Shown: positions 17,848-28,669 of the stretch, piece after piece
Layout of the letters: every line of letters begins with the position of its first letter
Numbering within the stretch: the first letter of the stretch is position 1
Assembly: GCF_005434945.1 (NCBI RefSeq)
Contig: NZ_SKCH01000010.1
Coordinates: 1 to 64,000 of the forward strand
DNA: 64,000 bases
DNA from: Prescottella subtropica
Lineage (GTDB): Bacteria > Actinomycetota > Actinomycetes > Mycobacteriales > Mycobacteriaceae
Direction of reading: 5' to 3'
Notes under the pieces: generated by a model
What the model was told of the DNA's origin: nothing
Databases searched by the model: none
What the model saw: only the letters and a program-made list of their open reading frames with translations
Made by a program: the position numbers and the translations under genes

Positions 17848-18552
17848 GTGCCCCCGATTCGCCGTACCACCAGGCCGAACGCGTCGTCGTTGCGGCGTCC
17901 GAAGATTGCAGGTAGCGCGACCCGTCCGGGACCGGATGTCACCGTGCCCGGAGAGTCGGACGTGGCCGAGTCGGCCGGTGCCGCGGTGACGCTCGTGAAG
18001 GACCGAGAACCGGCGATCGATCCGGTGACGATCCCGGACACCGCCGAAACCGGGGCGCGGTCCCGGCTGTCGTGGAAGCTGGTCGCGGGTACGGGTGCCG
18101 CGGCGCTGGTGCTGGCGGGGTTCGCGGGTGTGGCGGCGTGGCGTCCGGGTGCGCAGGTGAGCAATACCGCGTATGTCGACGTATCGGGGACTGCGCAGGT
18201 CACCGAGGCTGTCCGCGGCGCGTTGGAGACGCTGTACGCGTACGCGCCGGATTCGATCGGCGAGTATCCGGACCGGGCGCGGGGTGTGCTGACGGAGTCG
18301 ATGCGGGCGGAGTTCGACAAGACTGTCGATCCGACGGTGTCGGCGGTCGAGCAGATGGGGACGCGTACGTCGGTTCAGGTGAGCGACATCGGGGTGAAGG
18401 TGCTCGACGGCGATCGGGCCGAGTTGATCGTGAACATGACCGTCAGTGCCGAGTCGAACGGGGTCGCGCAGGACAGTGCGTCGGGCCCGTTGATCGTCCA
18501 GATGGAAAAAGTGGACGGCGTGTGGCTATTGTCGGATATCGCGGATCAGTAG
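17848..18552 (+). CDS. Mce-associated membrane protein (Mas), second
   Basis: This 234-residue protein has a cytoplasmic basic N-terminus, one transmembrane helix (VAGTGAAALVLAGFAGVAAW, about 78-97) and an outer domain ending QMEKVDGVWLLSDIADQ, the hallmark of Mas proteins. It starts at GTG 17848 behind GAAGGAG. With the preceding gene it closes the mce operon. No clear terminator follows; the 370-base gap to rpoB holds promoter-like sequences instead. Confidence 0.85.
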   Translation: MPPIRRTTRPNASSLRRPKIAGSATRPGPDVTVPGESDVAESAGAAVTLVKDREPAIDPVTIPDTAETGARSRLSWKLVAGTGAAALVLAGFAGVAAWRPGAQVSNTAYVDVSGTAQVTEAVRGALETLYAYAPDSIGEYPDRARGVLTESMRAEFDKTVDPTVSAVEQMGTRTSVQVSDIGVKVLDGDRAELIVNMTVSAESNGVAQDSASGPLIVQMEKVDGVWLLSDIADQ

Positions 18553-18707
18553 TCGGGTGCGTGGCAGGTCGGTCAGCGCCTCCTGTCTCCCGGCACACGG
18601 ACTCTCCGGCTTGACGGGGCGATGATCACGCGTCACTCTATCCGTGAACATTCGCGCGGGGGTTCCGCGCGCGGCGCCTGCTGTGGGTGCTCTTTCTGCG
18701 ACCCGAC

Positions 18708-18736
18708 TCGACATCTCTCGAGATTGGGTGTAATTT
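18708..18736 (+). promoter_or_regulatory. Probable rpoB promoter
   Basis: TCGACA (18708-18713), a 17-base spacer and TAATTT (18731-18736) match vegetative sigma consensus well and predict a leader of about 180 nt. A weaker pair, TTGACG (18611-18616) with CACTCT (18634-18639), lies further upstream. The rest of the 18553-18922 gap shows no gene. Confidence 0.55.
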
Positions 18737-18922
18737 TGGACGTTGCGCTGGCTGCCTCCTGTCCACCTCTCGACCTCACTGCGGTGAAGTGACTCGCTTC
18801 CTGCTTCCGTGGCGAGAATTCGTTCGGGTTGTGACCAGCGAATTCGCCCCACATGAAGAAGCAGATACAGCGGCGGTCGCACCTGCACGAGCGGCCCGCG
18901 TGAGGTGCTGGAAGGACGCATC

Positions 18923-21900
18923 TTGGCAGTCTCTAGCCAGACCAAGGCAGTTGCCGGAATCCCCGGAGCCCCCCGAAGGGTGTCATTCGCGAAGATTCGC
19001 GAGCCCCTCGAGGTCCCAGGGCTCCTCGATCTACAGACCGATTCGTTCGAATGGTTGGTTGGTTCACAGGCCTGGCGCGAGCGCGCGGCCGCACGTGGTG
19101 ACGGCGCCGTCATGGGTGGTCTCGACGAGGTCCTGGCCGAGCTCTCTCCCATCGAGGATTTCTCGGGCTCGATGTCCCTGTCCTTCTCGGACCCGCGCTT
19201 CGACGAGGTCAAGGCCTCGACTGACGAGTGCAAAGACAAGGACATGACGTACGCGGCGCCGCTGTTCGTCACCGCCGAGTTCATCAACAACAACACCGGT
19301 GAGATCAAGAGCCAGACGGTCTTCATGGGTGATTTCCCGATGATGACCGACAAGGGCACGTTCATCATCAACGGCACCGAGCGTGTCGTGGTGTCGCAGT
19401 TGGTGCGTTCGCCGGGCGTGTACTTCGACGACACGATCGACAAGAGCACCGAGAAGACGCTGCACAGCGTCAAGGTCATCCCGGGTCGCGGTGCGTGGCT
19501 CGAGTTCGATGTCGACAAGCGTGACACCGTCGGTGTGCGTATCGACCGCAAGCGCCGTCAGCCGGTCACCGTGCTGCTCAAGGCGCTGGGGTGGACCACC
19601 GAGCAGATCACCGAGCGTTTCGGGTTCTCCGAGATCATGATGTCGACGTTGGAGAAGGACTCGACGGCCGGCACCGACGAGGCGCTGCTCGACATCTACC
19701 GCAAGCTGCGTCCGGGCGAGCCGCCGACGAAGGAGTCGGCGCAGACCCTGCTGGAGAACCTGTTCTTCAAGGACAAGCGTTACGACCTGGCTCGTGTCGG
19801 CCGTTACAAGCTGAACAAGAAGCTGGGCCTGAACTTCGGGCTGCCGATCGAGGCGTCGACCCTCACCGAGGAAGACATCGTCGCGACGATCGAGTACCTG
19901 GTGCACCTGCATGCGGGTGACACCGAGATGACCGCTCCGGGCGGCGTCGAGGTGCCGGTCGAGGTCGACGACATCGACCACTTCGGTAACCGTCGTCTGC
20001 GTACGGTCGGCGAGCTGATCCAGAACCAGATCCGTGTGGGCCTGTCCCGTATGGAGCGTGTGGTCCGTGAGCGCATGACGACGCAGGACGTCGAGGCGAT
20101 CACCCCGCAGACGCTGATCAACATCCGTCCGGTCGTGGCTGCGATCAAGGAGTTCTTCGGAACGTCGCAGCTGTCGCAGTTCATGGACCAGAACAACCCG
20201 CTGTCGGGTCTGACGCACAAGCGTCGTCTGTCGGCGCTGGGCCCGGGTGGTCTGTCGCGTGAGCGTGCCGGCCTCGAGGTCCGTGACGTCCACCCGTCGC
20301 ACTACGGCCGTATGTGCCCGATCGAGACTCCGGAAGGCCCGAACATCGGCCTGATCGGTTCGCTGTCGGTGTACGCGCGGGTCAACCCGTTCGGCTTCAT
20401 CGAGACCCCGTACCGCAAGGTCGAGAACGGTGTCATCACCGATCAGGTCGACTACCTGACCGCTGACGAGGAGGACCGGTACGTCGTCGCGCAGGCCAAT
20501 TCGCCTGTCGACACGAGCGGTCACTTCGTCGAGGATCGCGTCCTGGTCCGCCGTAAGGGCGGCGACGCTGAGCTGGTCTCCGGGTCCGAGGTCGACTACA
20601 TGGACGTCTCGCCGCGCCAGATGGTGTCGGTCGCGACCGCGATGATTCCGTTCCTCGAGCACGACGACGCCAACCGTGCCCTGATGGGTGCGAACATGCA
20701 GCGTCAGGCGGTGCCGCTGGTCCGCAGTGAGGCTCCGCTGGTCGGTACCGGCATGGAGTTGCGTGCCGCGGTCGACGCCGGTGACGTCATCGTCACCGAG
20801 AAGAGCGGTGTCGTCGAGGAGGTCTCCTCCGACTACGTCACCGTCATGGCCGACGATGCGAGCCGCAAGACGTACCGTCTGCGCAAGTTCGCGCGCTCGA
20901 ACCAGGGCACGTGCGCCAACCAGCGTCCGATCGTGGACGAGGGTCAGCGGGTCGAGGCCGGTCAGGTCCTGGCCGACGGCCCCTGCACCGAGAACGGTGA
21001 GATGGCGCTCGGCAAGAACCTGCTCGTGGCGATCATGCCGTGGGAGGGCCACAACTACGAGGACGCGATCATCCTGTCGCAGCGCCTCGTGGAGGAGGAC
21101 GTGCTCACCTCGATCCACATCGAGGAGCACGAGATCGACGCCCGCGACACCAAGCTCGGTGCCGAGGAGATCACTCGGGACATCCCGAACGTCTCGGACG
21201 AGGTCCTCGCGGATCTCGACGAGCGCGGCATCATCCGTATCGGTGCCGAGGTCCGCGACGGCGACATCCTGGTCGGCAAGGTCACCCCGAAGGGTGAGAC
21301 GGAGCTGACTCCGGAGGAGCGGCTGCTGCGCGCGATCTTCGGTGAGAAGGCCCGCGAGGTCCGCGACACCTCTCTGAAGGTGCCGCACGGCGAGTCCGGC
21401 AAGGTCATCGGCATCCGCGTGTTCTCGCGTGACGACGACGACGATCTGCCTCCGGGTGTCAACGAGTTGGTCCGCGTCTACGTTGCCCAGAAGCGCAAGA
21501 TCCAGGACGGCGACAAGCTCGCCGGCCGCCACGGCAACAAGGGTGTCATCGGCAAGATCCTCCCGCAGGAGGACATGCCGTTCCTGCCCGACGGCACTCC
21601 GGTCGACATCATCCTGAACACGCACGGTGTTCCGCGTCGTATGAACATCGGTCAGGTTCTCGAGACGCACCTCGGTTGGGTCGGCAAGGCCGGCTGGAAC
21701 GTGCAGATCGCGGCCGACGGTTCGCGCCCGGACTGGGCGGAGACGCTGCCCGAGGAGATGCTGTCCGCTCCGGTGAACTCGAACATCGCCACGCCGGTGT
21801 TCGACGGTGCCAAGGAGGACGAGCTCACCGGTCTGCTCGGTTCGACGCTGCCGAACCGTGACGGTGAGCGGATGGTCGGTCCGGACGGCAAGGCGACGCT

Positions 21901-22411
21901 GTTCGACGGTCGTTCCGGCGAGCCGTTCCCGTACCCGGTGTCGGTCGGCTACATGTACATCATCAAGCTGCACCACTTGGTCGACGACAAGATCCACGCG
22001 CGTTCGACGGGTCCGTACTCGATGATCACCCAGCAGCCGCTCGGCGGTAAGGCCCAGTTCGGTGGCCAGCGCTTCGGTGAGATGGAGTGCTGGGCGATGC
22101 AGGCGTACGGCGCTGCCTACACGCTGCAGGAGCTGCTCACCATCAAGTCGGACGACGTCGTCGGCCGCGTGAAGGTGTACGAGGCGATCGTCAAGGGCGA
22201 GAACATCCCCGAGCCGGGCATCCCGGAGTCCTTCAAGGTGCTCCTCAAGGAGCTCCAGTCGCTGTGCCTGAACGTGGAGGTGCTGTCGTCGGACGGCGCC
22301 GCCATCGCGATGGCCGACGGTGACGACGAGGACCTCGAGCGTGCCGCCGCGAACCTGGGCATCAACCTGTCCCGGAACGAGGCCGCGACCGTGGACGATC
22401 TCGCGAACTAG
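18923..22411 (+). CDS. rpoB: RNA polymerase beta subunit
   Basis: This is the catalytic beta subunit of RNA polymerase. I place the start at TTG 18923 (sequence AVSSQTKAV), six bases after GGAAGGA, giving 1162 residues. GTG 18905 is an in-frame alternative that adds six residues. The rifampicin region [20 protein letters not shown] is wild type, with Asp422, His432 and Ser437 equivalent to E. coli 516, 526 and 531. Conserved C-terminal motifs ([20 protein letters not shown]) are intact. rpoC follows 127 bases downstream. Confidence 0.98.
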   Translation: MAVSSQTKAVAGIPGAPRRVSFAKIREPLEVPGLLDLQTDSFEWLVGSQAWRERAAARGDGAVMGGLDEVLAELSPIEDFSGSMSLSFSDPRFDEVKASTDECKDKDMTYAAPLFVTAEFINNNTGEIKSQTVFMGDFPMMTDKGTFIINGTERVVVSQLVRSPGVYFDDTIDKSTEKTLHSVKVIPGRGAWLEFDVDKRDTVGVRIDRKRRQPVTVLLKALGWTTEQITERFGFSEIMMSTLEKDSTAGTDEALLDIYRKLRPGEPPTKESAQTLLENLFFKDKRYDLARVGRYKLNKKLGLNFGLPIEASTLTEEDIVATIEYLVHLHAGDTEMTAPGGVEVPVEVDDIDHFGNRRLRTVGELIQNQIRVGLSRMERVVRERMTTQDVEAITPQTLINIRPVVAAIKEFFGTSQLSQFMDQNNPLSGLTHKRRLSALGPGGLSRERAGLEVRDVHPSHYGRMCPIETPEGPNIGLIGSLSVYARVNPFGFIETPYRKVENGVITDQVDYLTADEEDRYVVAQANSPVDTSGHFVEDRVLVRRKGGDAELVSGSEVDYMDVSPRQMVSVATAMIPFLEHDDANRALMGANMQRQAVPLVRSEAPLVGTGMELRAAVDAGDVIVTEKSGVVEEVSSDYVTVMADDASRKTYRLRKFARSNQGTCANQRPIVDEGQRVEAGQVLADGPCTENGEMALGKNLLVAIMPWEGHNYEDAIILSQRLVEEDVLTSIHIEEHEIDARDTKLGAEEITRDIPNVSDEVLADLDERGIIRIGAEVRDGDILVGKVTPKGETELTPEERLLRAIFGEKAREVRDTSLKVPHGESGKVIGIRVFSRDDDDDLPPGVNELVRVYVAQKRKIQDGDKLAGRHGNKGVIGKILPQEDMPFLPDGTPVDIILNTHGVPRRMNIGQVLETHLGWVGKAGWNVQIAADGSRPDWAETLPEEMLSAPVNSNIATPVFDGAKEDELTGLLGSTLPNRDGERMVGPDGKATLFDGRSGEPFPYPVSVGYMYIIKLHHLVDDKIHARSTGPYSMITQQPLGGKAQFGGQRFGEMECWAMQAYGAAYTLQELLTIKSDDVVGRVKVYEAIVKGENIPEPGIPESFKVLLKELQSLCLNVEVLSSDGAAIAMADGDDEDLERAAANLGINLSRNEAATVDDLAN

Positions 22412-22420
22412 GTTTCCGGT

Positions 22421-22455
22421 CCCCGGGGCCGTGCTGTGAGTGCACGGCCCCGGGG
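22421..22455 (+). other. Strong hairpin between rpoB and rpoC
   Basis: A perfect 14-bp GC-rich stem (22421-22434 with 22442-22455) closes on a seven-base loop nine bases after the rpoB stop. It has no U-run. It resembles the terminators elsewhere in the window but lies inside the rpoBC operon, so it may be a partial terminator or an RNA-processing or stability element. Confidence 0.7.
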
Positions 22456-22538
22456 GCGCTAGAGCACATTTGAATTGGCAGTCAGGAATGGCGGACCTCC
22501 ACCGCCGATCCGCAATCCCTCTGGGGAAAGGAAGTTAC

Positions 22539-25500
22539 GTGCTCGACGTCAACTTCTTCGATGAACTCCGCATCGGTCTGGCGACCGCGGAGGACATCCG
22601 CAACTGGTCCTACGGCGAGGTCAAGAAGCCGGAGACCATCAACTACCGCACGCTCAAGCCCGAGAAGGACGGCCTCTTCTGCGAGAAGATCTTCGGCCCT
22701 ACCCGGGACTGGGAGTGCTACTGCGGTAAGTACAAGCGTGTCCGTTTCAAGGGCATCATCTGTGAGCGCTGCGGCGTCGAGGTGACGCGTGCGAAGGTTC
22801 GTCGTGAGCGCATGGGTCACATCGAGCTCGCGGCTCCGGTCACGCACATCTGGTACTTCAAGGGTGTGCCGAGCCGGCTGGGCTACCTGCTGGATCTGGC
22901 GCCGAAGGATCTCGAGAAGATCATCTACTTCGCCGCCTACGTGATCGTCGGTGTCGACGACGAGCTGCGCCACAACGAACTCTCGACCCTCGAGGCCGAG
23001 ATGGAGGTCGAGAAGAAGACCGTCGCGGATCAGCGTGACGCCGACCTCGAGGCCCGTGCGCAGAAGCTCGAAACCGATATCGCCGAGCTCGAGGCCGAGG
23101 GCGCGAAGTCGGACGTCCGTCGCAAGGTCAAGGACGGCGGCGAGCGTGAGATGCGTCAGCTCCGGGACCGTGCGCAGCGTGAGCTGGACCGGCTCGACGA
23201 GATCTGGACCACGTTCACGAAGCTGGCTGTCAAGCAGCTGATCGTCGACGAGGGCATCTACCGCGAGCTGGTCGACCGTTACGGCGAGTACTTCACCGGT
23301 GCGATGGGCGCGGAGTCGCTCCAGAAGCTGATGGAGAACTTCGACATCGCGGCCGAGGCCGAGTCGCTGCGCGAGACCATCCGGTCCGGCAAGGGCCAGA
23401 AGAAGCTGCGTGCGCTCAAGCGTCTCAAGGTCGTCGCCGCGTTCCAGATGTCCGGGAATTCGCCGATGGGCATGGTCCTCGACGCTGTTCCGGTGATCCC
23501 GCCGGAGCTGCGCCCGATGGTGCAGCTCGACGGTGGCCGGTTCGCCACGTCGGACCTGAACGACCTGTACCGCCGCGTCATCAACCGCAACAACCGTCTC
23601 AAGCGACTGATCGATCTGGGTGCCCCCGAGATCATCGTCAACAACGAGAAGCGGATGCTGCAGGAGTCGGTGGACGCGCTGTTCGACAACGGTCGTCGTG
23701 GCCGGCCCGTCACGGGTCCGGGCAACCGTCCGCTCAAGTCGCTGTCCGATCTGCTCAAGGGCAAGCAGGGTCGTTTCCGTCAGAACCTGCTCGGTAAGCG
23801 CGTCGACTACTCGGGTCGTTCCGTCATCGTCGTCGGCCCGCAGCTGAAACTGCACCAGTGTGGTCTGCCGAAGCTGATGGCGCTCGAGCTGTTCAAGCCG
23901 TTCGTGATGAAGCGTCTGGTCGATCTGAACCACGCGCAGAACATCAAGTCGGCGAAGCGCATGGTCGAGCGTCAGCGCGCCCAGGTGTGGGATGTCCTCG
24001 AAGAGGTCATCGCCGAGCATCCGGTGCTGCTGAACCGTGCACCTACGCTGCACCGTCTGGGTATCCAGGCGTTCGAGCCGCAGCTCGTCGAGGGCAAGGC
24101 CATCCAGCTGCACCCGCTGGTGTGTGAGGCGTTCAACGCCGACTTCGACGGTGACCAGATGGCCGTCCATCTGCCGCTGTCGGCGGAGGCGCAGGCCGAG
24201 GCCCGCATCCTGATGCTGTCGTCGAACAACATCCTGTCGCCGGCGTCGGGTCGTCCGCTCGCCATGCCGCGTCTGGACATGGTGACGGGTCTGTTCCACC
24301 TGACCCGTCAGATCGAGGACGGGCTGGGCGAGTACCGGCCGGCCGCCACCGATCAGGCCGAGCAGGGCGTGTACTCGTCCCCGGCCGAGGCGCAGATGGC
24401 CGTCGACCGCGGTGTGCTGTCGGTGCAGTCGAAGATCAAGATCCGTCTGACGCATCAGCGTCCGTCGGCCGAGGTCGAGGCCGAACTGTTCCCCGAGGGT
24501 TGGGGTTACGGCGACGCGTGGATCGCGGAGACGACGCTGGGCCGGATCATGTTCAACGATCTGCTGCCGGCGGACTACCCGTTCGTCAACGAGCAGATGC
24601 CGAAGAAGCGTCAGGCGACGATCATCAACGATCTCGCCGAGCGTTACCCGATGATCGTGGTCGCGCAGACGGTCGACAAGCTCAAGGACACCGGCTTCTA
24701 CTGGGCCACCCGTTCCGGCGTGACGGTCTCGATCTCCGACGTGCTCGTGCCGCCGGAGAAGGCTCAGATCATGGAGCAGTTCGAGGCGCAGGCCGACCAG
24801 ATCGAGAAGAAGTACCAGCGTGGTGCTCTCAACCACACGGAGCGCAACAGTGCTCTGGTGAAGATCTGGTCCGAGGCCACCGACGAGGTCGGTAAGGCCA
24901 TGGAGGCCCACTTCCCCGACGACAACCCGATTCCGATGATCGTGAAGTCCGGCGCGGCCGGCAACATGACGCAGGTTCGGTCGCTCGCCGGCATGAAGGG
25001 TCTGGTGACGAACCCGAAGGGTGAGTTCATCCCGCGTCCGATCAAGTCCTCCTTCAAGGAGGGCCTGACGGTTCTCGAGTACTTCATCAACACGCACGGT
25101 GCCCGTAAGGGTCTGGCCGATACCGCGCTGCGTACCGCCGACTCGGGTTACCTGACCCGTCGTCTGGTGGACGTGTCGCAGGACGTCATCGTCCGTGAGG
25201 TCGACTGTGGCACCGAGCGCGGCATCATCACGCACATCGCGGAGAAGCAGGCCGACGGCACGATCATCCGCGACGCGCACGTCGAGACCTCGACGTACGC
25301 CCGCACCCTCGCCTCGGATGCGGTCGACGAGAACGGCAACGTGATCGTCGAGCGCGGCCACGATCTGGGCGATCCGGCGATCGACGCGCTGCTCGCGGCG
25401 GGTGTCACGCAGGTCAAGGTCCGTTCGGTCCTCACCTGCACCACCGCGACCGGTGTGTGTGCCACCTGCTACGGCCGTTCGATGGCGACGGGCAAGCTCG

Positions 25501-26498
25501 TCGACATCGGCGAGGCCGTCGGTATCGTCGCCGCCCAGTCGATCGGTGAGCCGGGTACCCAGCTGACGATGCGTACCTTCCACCAGGGTGGTGCGGCCGG
25601 CGCGGCCGACATCACCGGTGGTCTGCCGCGTGTCCAGGAGCTGTTCGAGGCGCGTATCCCGAAGGGCAAGGCGCCGATCGCGGACGTCTCCGGCCGGGTG
25701 CAGCTCGAGGACGGCGAGCGCTTCTACAAGATCACCATCGTCCCGGACGACGGTGGCGAAGAGGTTGTCTACGACAAGCTCTCGAAGCGTCAGCGTCTGC
25801 GCGTGTTCAAGCACGACGACGGCTCCGAGCGTCTGCTGTCGGACGGCGACCACGTCGACGTCGGCCAGCAGCTCATGGAGGGTGCTGCCGATCCGCACGA
25901 GGTGCTGCGTGTCATGGGCCCCCGTCAGGTGCAGATCCACCTCGTCAACGAGGTCCAGGAGGTGTACCGGAGCCAGGGTGTGTCGATCCACGACAAGCAC
26001 ATCGAGGTCATCGTGCGCCAGATGCTGCGTCGCGTCACGATCATCGATTCGGGTGCGACGGAGTTCCTGCCCGGTTCGCTGGTCGAGCGCGCCGAGTTCG
26101 AGTCCGCGAACCGTCGGGTCGTCGCCGAGGGTGGCGAGCCGGCGTCGGGTCGCCCGGTGCTGATGGGTATCACGAAGGCGTCGCTGGCGACGGATTCGTG
26201 GCTGTCGGCGGCGTCGTTCCAGGAGACCACCCGAGTGCTGACCGATGCGGCGATCAACTGCCGCTCGGACAAGCTGATCGGTCTCAAGGAGAACGTGATC
26301 ATCGGCAAGCTGATCCCGGCCGGCACCGGCATCAACCGGTACCGGAACATCCAGGTGCAGCCGACCGAAGAGGCACGTGCGGCCGCGTACGCGGTCCCGT
26401 CGTACGACGACCAGTACTACAGCCCGGAGGGCTTCGGCACCGGTACCGGTGCTGCGGTTCCGCTGGACGACTACGGGTTCGGTAACGACTACCGCTAA
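22539..26498 (+). CDS. rpoC: RNA polymerase beta-prime subunit
   Basis: The 1319-residue product carries the zinc-binding cysteines C60, C62, C75 and C78 near the N-terminus. The absolutely conserved NADFDGD motif that holds the catalytic magnesium is at about residues 533-539, and the trigger-loop region lies near [11 protein letters not shown]. The start is GTG 22539 ([20 protein letters not shown]), just after GGAAAGGAAG; the open frame upstream belongs to the intergenic hairpin. The length matches mycobacterial RpoC, including the Glu/Arg-rich coiled insertion at about 140-220. Confidence 0.98.
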   Translation: MLDVNFFDELRIGLATAEDIRNWSYGEVKKPETINYRTLKPEKDGLFCEKIFGPTRDWECYCGKYKRVRFKGIICERCGVEVTRAKVRRERMGHIELAAPVTHIWYFKGVPSRLGYLLDLAPKDLEKIIYFAAYVIVGVDDELRHNELSTLEAEMEVEKKTVADQRDADLEARAQKLETDIAELEAEGAKSDVRRKVKDGGEREMRQLRDRAQRELDRLDEIWTTFTKLAVKQLIVDEGIYRELVDRYGEYFTGAMGAESLQKLMENFDIAAEAESLRETIRSGKGQKKLRALKRLKVVAAFQMSGNSPMGMVLDAVPVIPPELRPMVQLDGGRFATSDLNDLYRRVINRNNRLKRLIDLGAPEIIVNNEKRMLQESVDALFDNGRRGRPVTGPGNRPLKSLSDLLKGKQGRFRQNLLGKRVDYSGRSVIVVGPQLKLHQCGLPKLMALELFKPFVMKRLVDLNHAQNIKSAKRMVERQRAQVWDVLEEVIAEHPVLLNRAPTLHRLGIQAFEPQLVEGKAIQLHPLVCEAFNADFDGDQMAVHLPLSAEAQAEARILMLSSNNILSPASGRPLAMPRLDMVTGLFHLTRQIEDGLGEYRPAATDQAEQGVYSSPAEAQMAVDRGVLSVQSKIKIRLTHQRPSAEVEAELFPEGWGYGDAWIAETTLGRIMFNDLLPADYPFVNEQMPKKRQATIINDLAERYPMIVVAQTVDKLKDTGFYWATRSGVTVSISDVLVPPEKAQIMEQFEAQADQIEKKYQRGALNHTERNSALVKIWSEATDEVGKAMEAHFPDDNPIPMIVKSGAAGNMTQVRSLAGMKGLVTNPKGEFIPRPIKSSFKEGLTVLEYFINTHGARKGLADTALRTADSGYLTRRLVDVSQDVIVREVDCGTERGIITHIAEKQADGTIIRDAHVETSTYARTLASDAVDENGNVIVERGHDLGDPAIDALLAAGVTQVKVRSVLTCTTATGVCATCYGRSMATGKLVDIGEAVGIVAAQSIGEPGTQLTMRTFHQGGAAGAADITGGLPRVQELFEARIPKGKAPIADVSGRVQLEDGERFYKITIVPDDGGEEVVYDKLSKRQRLRVFKHDDGSERLLSDGDHVDVGQQLMEGAADPHEVLRVMGPRQVQIHLVNEVQEVYRSQGVSIHDKHIEVIVRQMLRRVTIIDSGATEFLPGSLVERAEFESANRRVVAEGGEPASGRPVLMGITKASLATDSWLSAASFQETTRVLTDAAINCRSDKLIGLKENVIIGKLIPAGTGINRYRNIQVQPTEEARAAAYAVPSYDDQYYSPEGFGTGTGAAVPLDDYGFGNDYR

Positions 26499-26510
26499 CC
26501 ATTAGCGGCG

Positions 26511-26546
26511 TGTGGCCCCACATCCTTCACGGGATGTGGGGCCACA
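26511..26546 (+). terminator. Terminator after rpoC
   Basis: A perfect 15-bp stem (26511-26525 with 26532-26546) and six-base loop lie 12 bases after the rpoC TAA. Confidence 0.88.
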
Positions 26547-26625
26547 GTCGTATGTCCCTCTGTCCGGGGACGGAACCTTCGGGCATTCTGGAGACAGCAC
26601 GACCGGAACGGACCCTGGAGGCGAC

Positions 26626-26826
26626 ATGGCCGGCAAGAAAATAGACCGCGTGAAAACCGAATCGGCACTCGAGGTCGTCAAGGAAAGCCCGGTGATCGTC
26701 GGAATCGTCGCCGCCCCCGCCATCATCATCTTCGGTGTGCTGTGGTGGCTCACAGGCTTCGGAACTGCACTCCTCGTCACCGCGATCCTCGCCGGACTCG
26801 CCGTCGTCGCCAAGAAAGTCCTGTAA
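26626..26826 (+). CDS. Small membrane protein of unknown function
   Basis: This 66-residue protein starts at ATG 26626 behind GGAGG. A charged N-terminus (MAGKKIDRVKTESALEVVKE) is followed by two hydrophobic stretches (VIVGIVAAPAIIIFGVLWWL and ALLVTAILAGLAVVA) and a KKVL end. The frame is open from 26512, but that part overlaps the rpoC terminator. I recognise no family. It may be a small membrane modulator, but this is a guess. Confidence 0.7.
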   Translation: MAGKKIDRVKTESALEVVKESPVIVGIVAAPAIIIFGVLWWLTGFGTALLVTAILAGLAVVAKKVL

Positions 26827-26914
26827 GCGACCCCGTCACGCTTGTCGGACCGTGTGATGCCGACTACAGTCCTATAGCTGTAACTCTCGGTCACATGAAG
26901 GACGGGAATCGACC

Positions 26915-28609
26915 ATGGCCTACGTCATCACCCAGGCATGCTGCAACGACGCGAGCTGCGTGTCCGCGTGCCCGGTGAACTGCATTCACCCCACGCCCGA
27001 CGAGCCCGAGTTCGCCACCACTGAGATGCTGTACATCGAACCGCAGGCGTGCATCGACTGCGGCGCCTGCGTCGACGCGTGCCCCGTCGACGCGATCTTC
27101 CCCGAGGATCAGCTCACCGCACCCCTGCGGCGGTACGCGGAGATCAACGCCGACTACTACACGCGGCACCCCATGCCGGAGACATGGATTCCGATCACCC
27201 CGGAGACGCCGCCGGTGCGGGACCTCGGGACGTTGCGGGTCGCCGTCGTCGGCGCCGGCCCCGCCGCCTGCTACGCCGCGGAGGAGTTGCTCAAGCGCTC
27301 CGACGTCGAGGTCGAGATGTTCGAGAAGCTGCCCACCCCGTGGGGGCTCGTCCGCGCCGGCGTCGCCCCCGACCATCCCGGCACCAAGACCGTCACCGAG
27401 ATGTTCGACTGGTCCCTCGACCGGGACGCCTTCCAGTTCCACCTCAACGTCGAGATCGGCAAGCATCTCGGCCACGCGGACCTGCTCACCCACCACCATG
27501 CCGTGATCTACGCGGTCGGCGCGTCCGCGGACCGCACGCTCGGCATCCCCGGCGAGGACCTGCCCGGCAGTCACGCCGCCACCGAGTTCGTCGCCTGGTA
27601 CAACGGGCATCCCGACTACGCCGACCGAACGTTCGACCTGTCCGGGGAGCGGGCCGTCATCGTCGGCAACGGCAACGTCGCCCTCGACGTCGCCCGCATC
27701 CTCGCAGCGGACCCGGACGACCTCGCCAAGACCGACATCGCCGACCACGCGTTGAAGGCGCTGCGGGACAGCAACATCCGTGAGGTGATCCTCCTCGGAC
27801 GCCGCGGACCCGCTCAGGCTGCCTACACCAACCCCGAATTCCTCGCGCTCGGCGACCTGCCCGGCGTGGACGTCGTCGTCGACCCCGCCGAACTGCAGCT
27901 CGACGAGCATTCGCAGGCCCTGCTCGACAGCGGCGACGTCGAACCCGCGATCACCATGAAAGTGCGTCTCGCCCTTGAGTTCTCGCAGCGCACCCCGACA
28001 CCCGGCAACAAGCGGATCGTGTTCCGCTACCTGACGTCGCCCACCGAGGTCGACGGCGACGAGCGGGTTGCGGGCCTGACCGTCGTCGCCAACGGACTCG
28101 TAGAGAACGCGGCCGGCGGGTTCACCGCCCGCCCCACCGACCGCGCCGAGCGGATCGACACGACGCTGGTGCTGCGGTCCATCGGCTACCGGGGCCGCCC
28201 GATCCCGGGGATCCCGTTCGACGAGCGGCGTGGCGTCGTCCCCAACGACCGCGGCCGCGTCGTCCTCGACGAGGGAAACGCGCTCCCCGGCGTCTACGTG
28301 ACCGGCTGGATCAAACGCGGCCCCAACGGGGTCATCGGCACCAACAAGACGTGCGCCAAGGAAACCGTCGCCCGGATCATCGAGGACTTCGAGGCCCGCC
28401 GCCTGCCCGCCCCCGCCGCGGGCCGCAAGGAACTCGGCAGACTGCTCGACCAGCGGCAGCCGCAACAGATCACCCGCCGCGGCTGGCAGGCCATCGACGA
28501 GACCGAACGCGGCCGCGGCGTCGTCGAGGGCCGTCCACGCGTGAAGATGACCGACACGACCGAGATGGTCGACGTCGGACACAAGCGTCGCGGCCTGTTC
28601 GCGCGGTAG
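26915..28609 (+). CDS. fprB: Ferredoxin/ferredoxin-NADP reductase fusion (FprB type)
   Basis: The 564-residue protein joins a 7Fe-type ferredoxin domain (Cys9, 15, 19 and Cys46, 49, 52, 56) to an adrenodoxin-reductase-like flavoprotein (FAD motif VGAGPAACYAAEEL near 110, NADP motif VGNGNVALDVARIL, C-terminal GWIKRGPNGVIGTNK). Such enzymes move electrons from NADPH to ferredoxins and cytochromes P450. Domain order and length match M. tuberculosis FprB. It is a single gene with its own RBS. The redox partner is unknown. Confidence 0.9.
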   Translation: MAYVITQACCNDASCVSACPVNCIHPTPDEPEFATTEMLYIEPQACIDCGACVDACPVDAIFPEDQLTAPLRRYAEINADYYTRHPMPETWIPITPETPPVRDLGTLRVAVVGAGPAACYAAEELLKRSDVEVEMFEKLPTPWGLVRAGVAPDHPGTKTVTEMFDWSLDRDAFQFHLNVEIGKHLGHADLLTHHHAVIYAVGASADRTLGIPGEDLPGSHAATEFVAWYNGHPDYADRTFDLSGERAVIVGNGNVALDVARILAADPDDLAKTDIADHALKALRDSNIREVILLGRRGPAQAAYTNPEFLALGDLPGVDVVVDPAELQLDEHSQALLDSGDVEPAITMKVRLALEFSQRTPTPGNKRIVFRYLTSPTEVDGDERVAGLTVVANGLVENAAGGFTARPTDRAERIDTTLVLRSIGYRGRPIPGIPFDERRGVVPNDRGRVVLDEGNALPGVYVTGWIKRGPNGVIGTNKTCAKETVARIIEDFEARRLPAPAAGRKELGRLLDQRQPQQITRRGWQAIDETERGRGVVEGRPRVKMTDTTEMVDVGHKRRGLFAR

Positions 28610-28669
28610 CGTCGCCCGCACGGGCCGACAGCATTCGAGCGGGGCCCGGACGAGGCGGAGGTGGGGTAC

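Noticed and set aside
19064-21997. Antisense open frame of 977 codons opposite rpoB
   Set aside because: It is the mirror of a highly biased coding strand. The Asp/Val/Arg-rich product has no recognisable fold and rpoB is certain.
22482-26000. Antisense open frame of 1172 codons opposite rpoC
   Set aside because: Same cause as above: the lack of stop codons comes from the codon bias of rpoC on the other strand.
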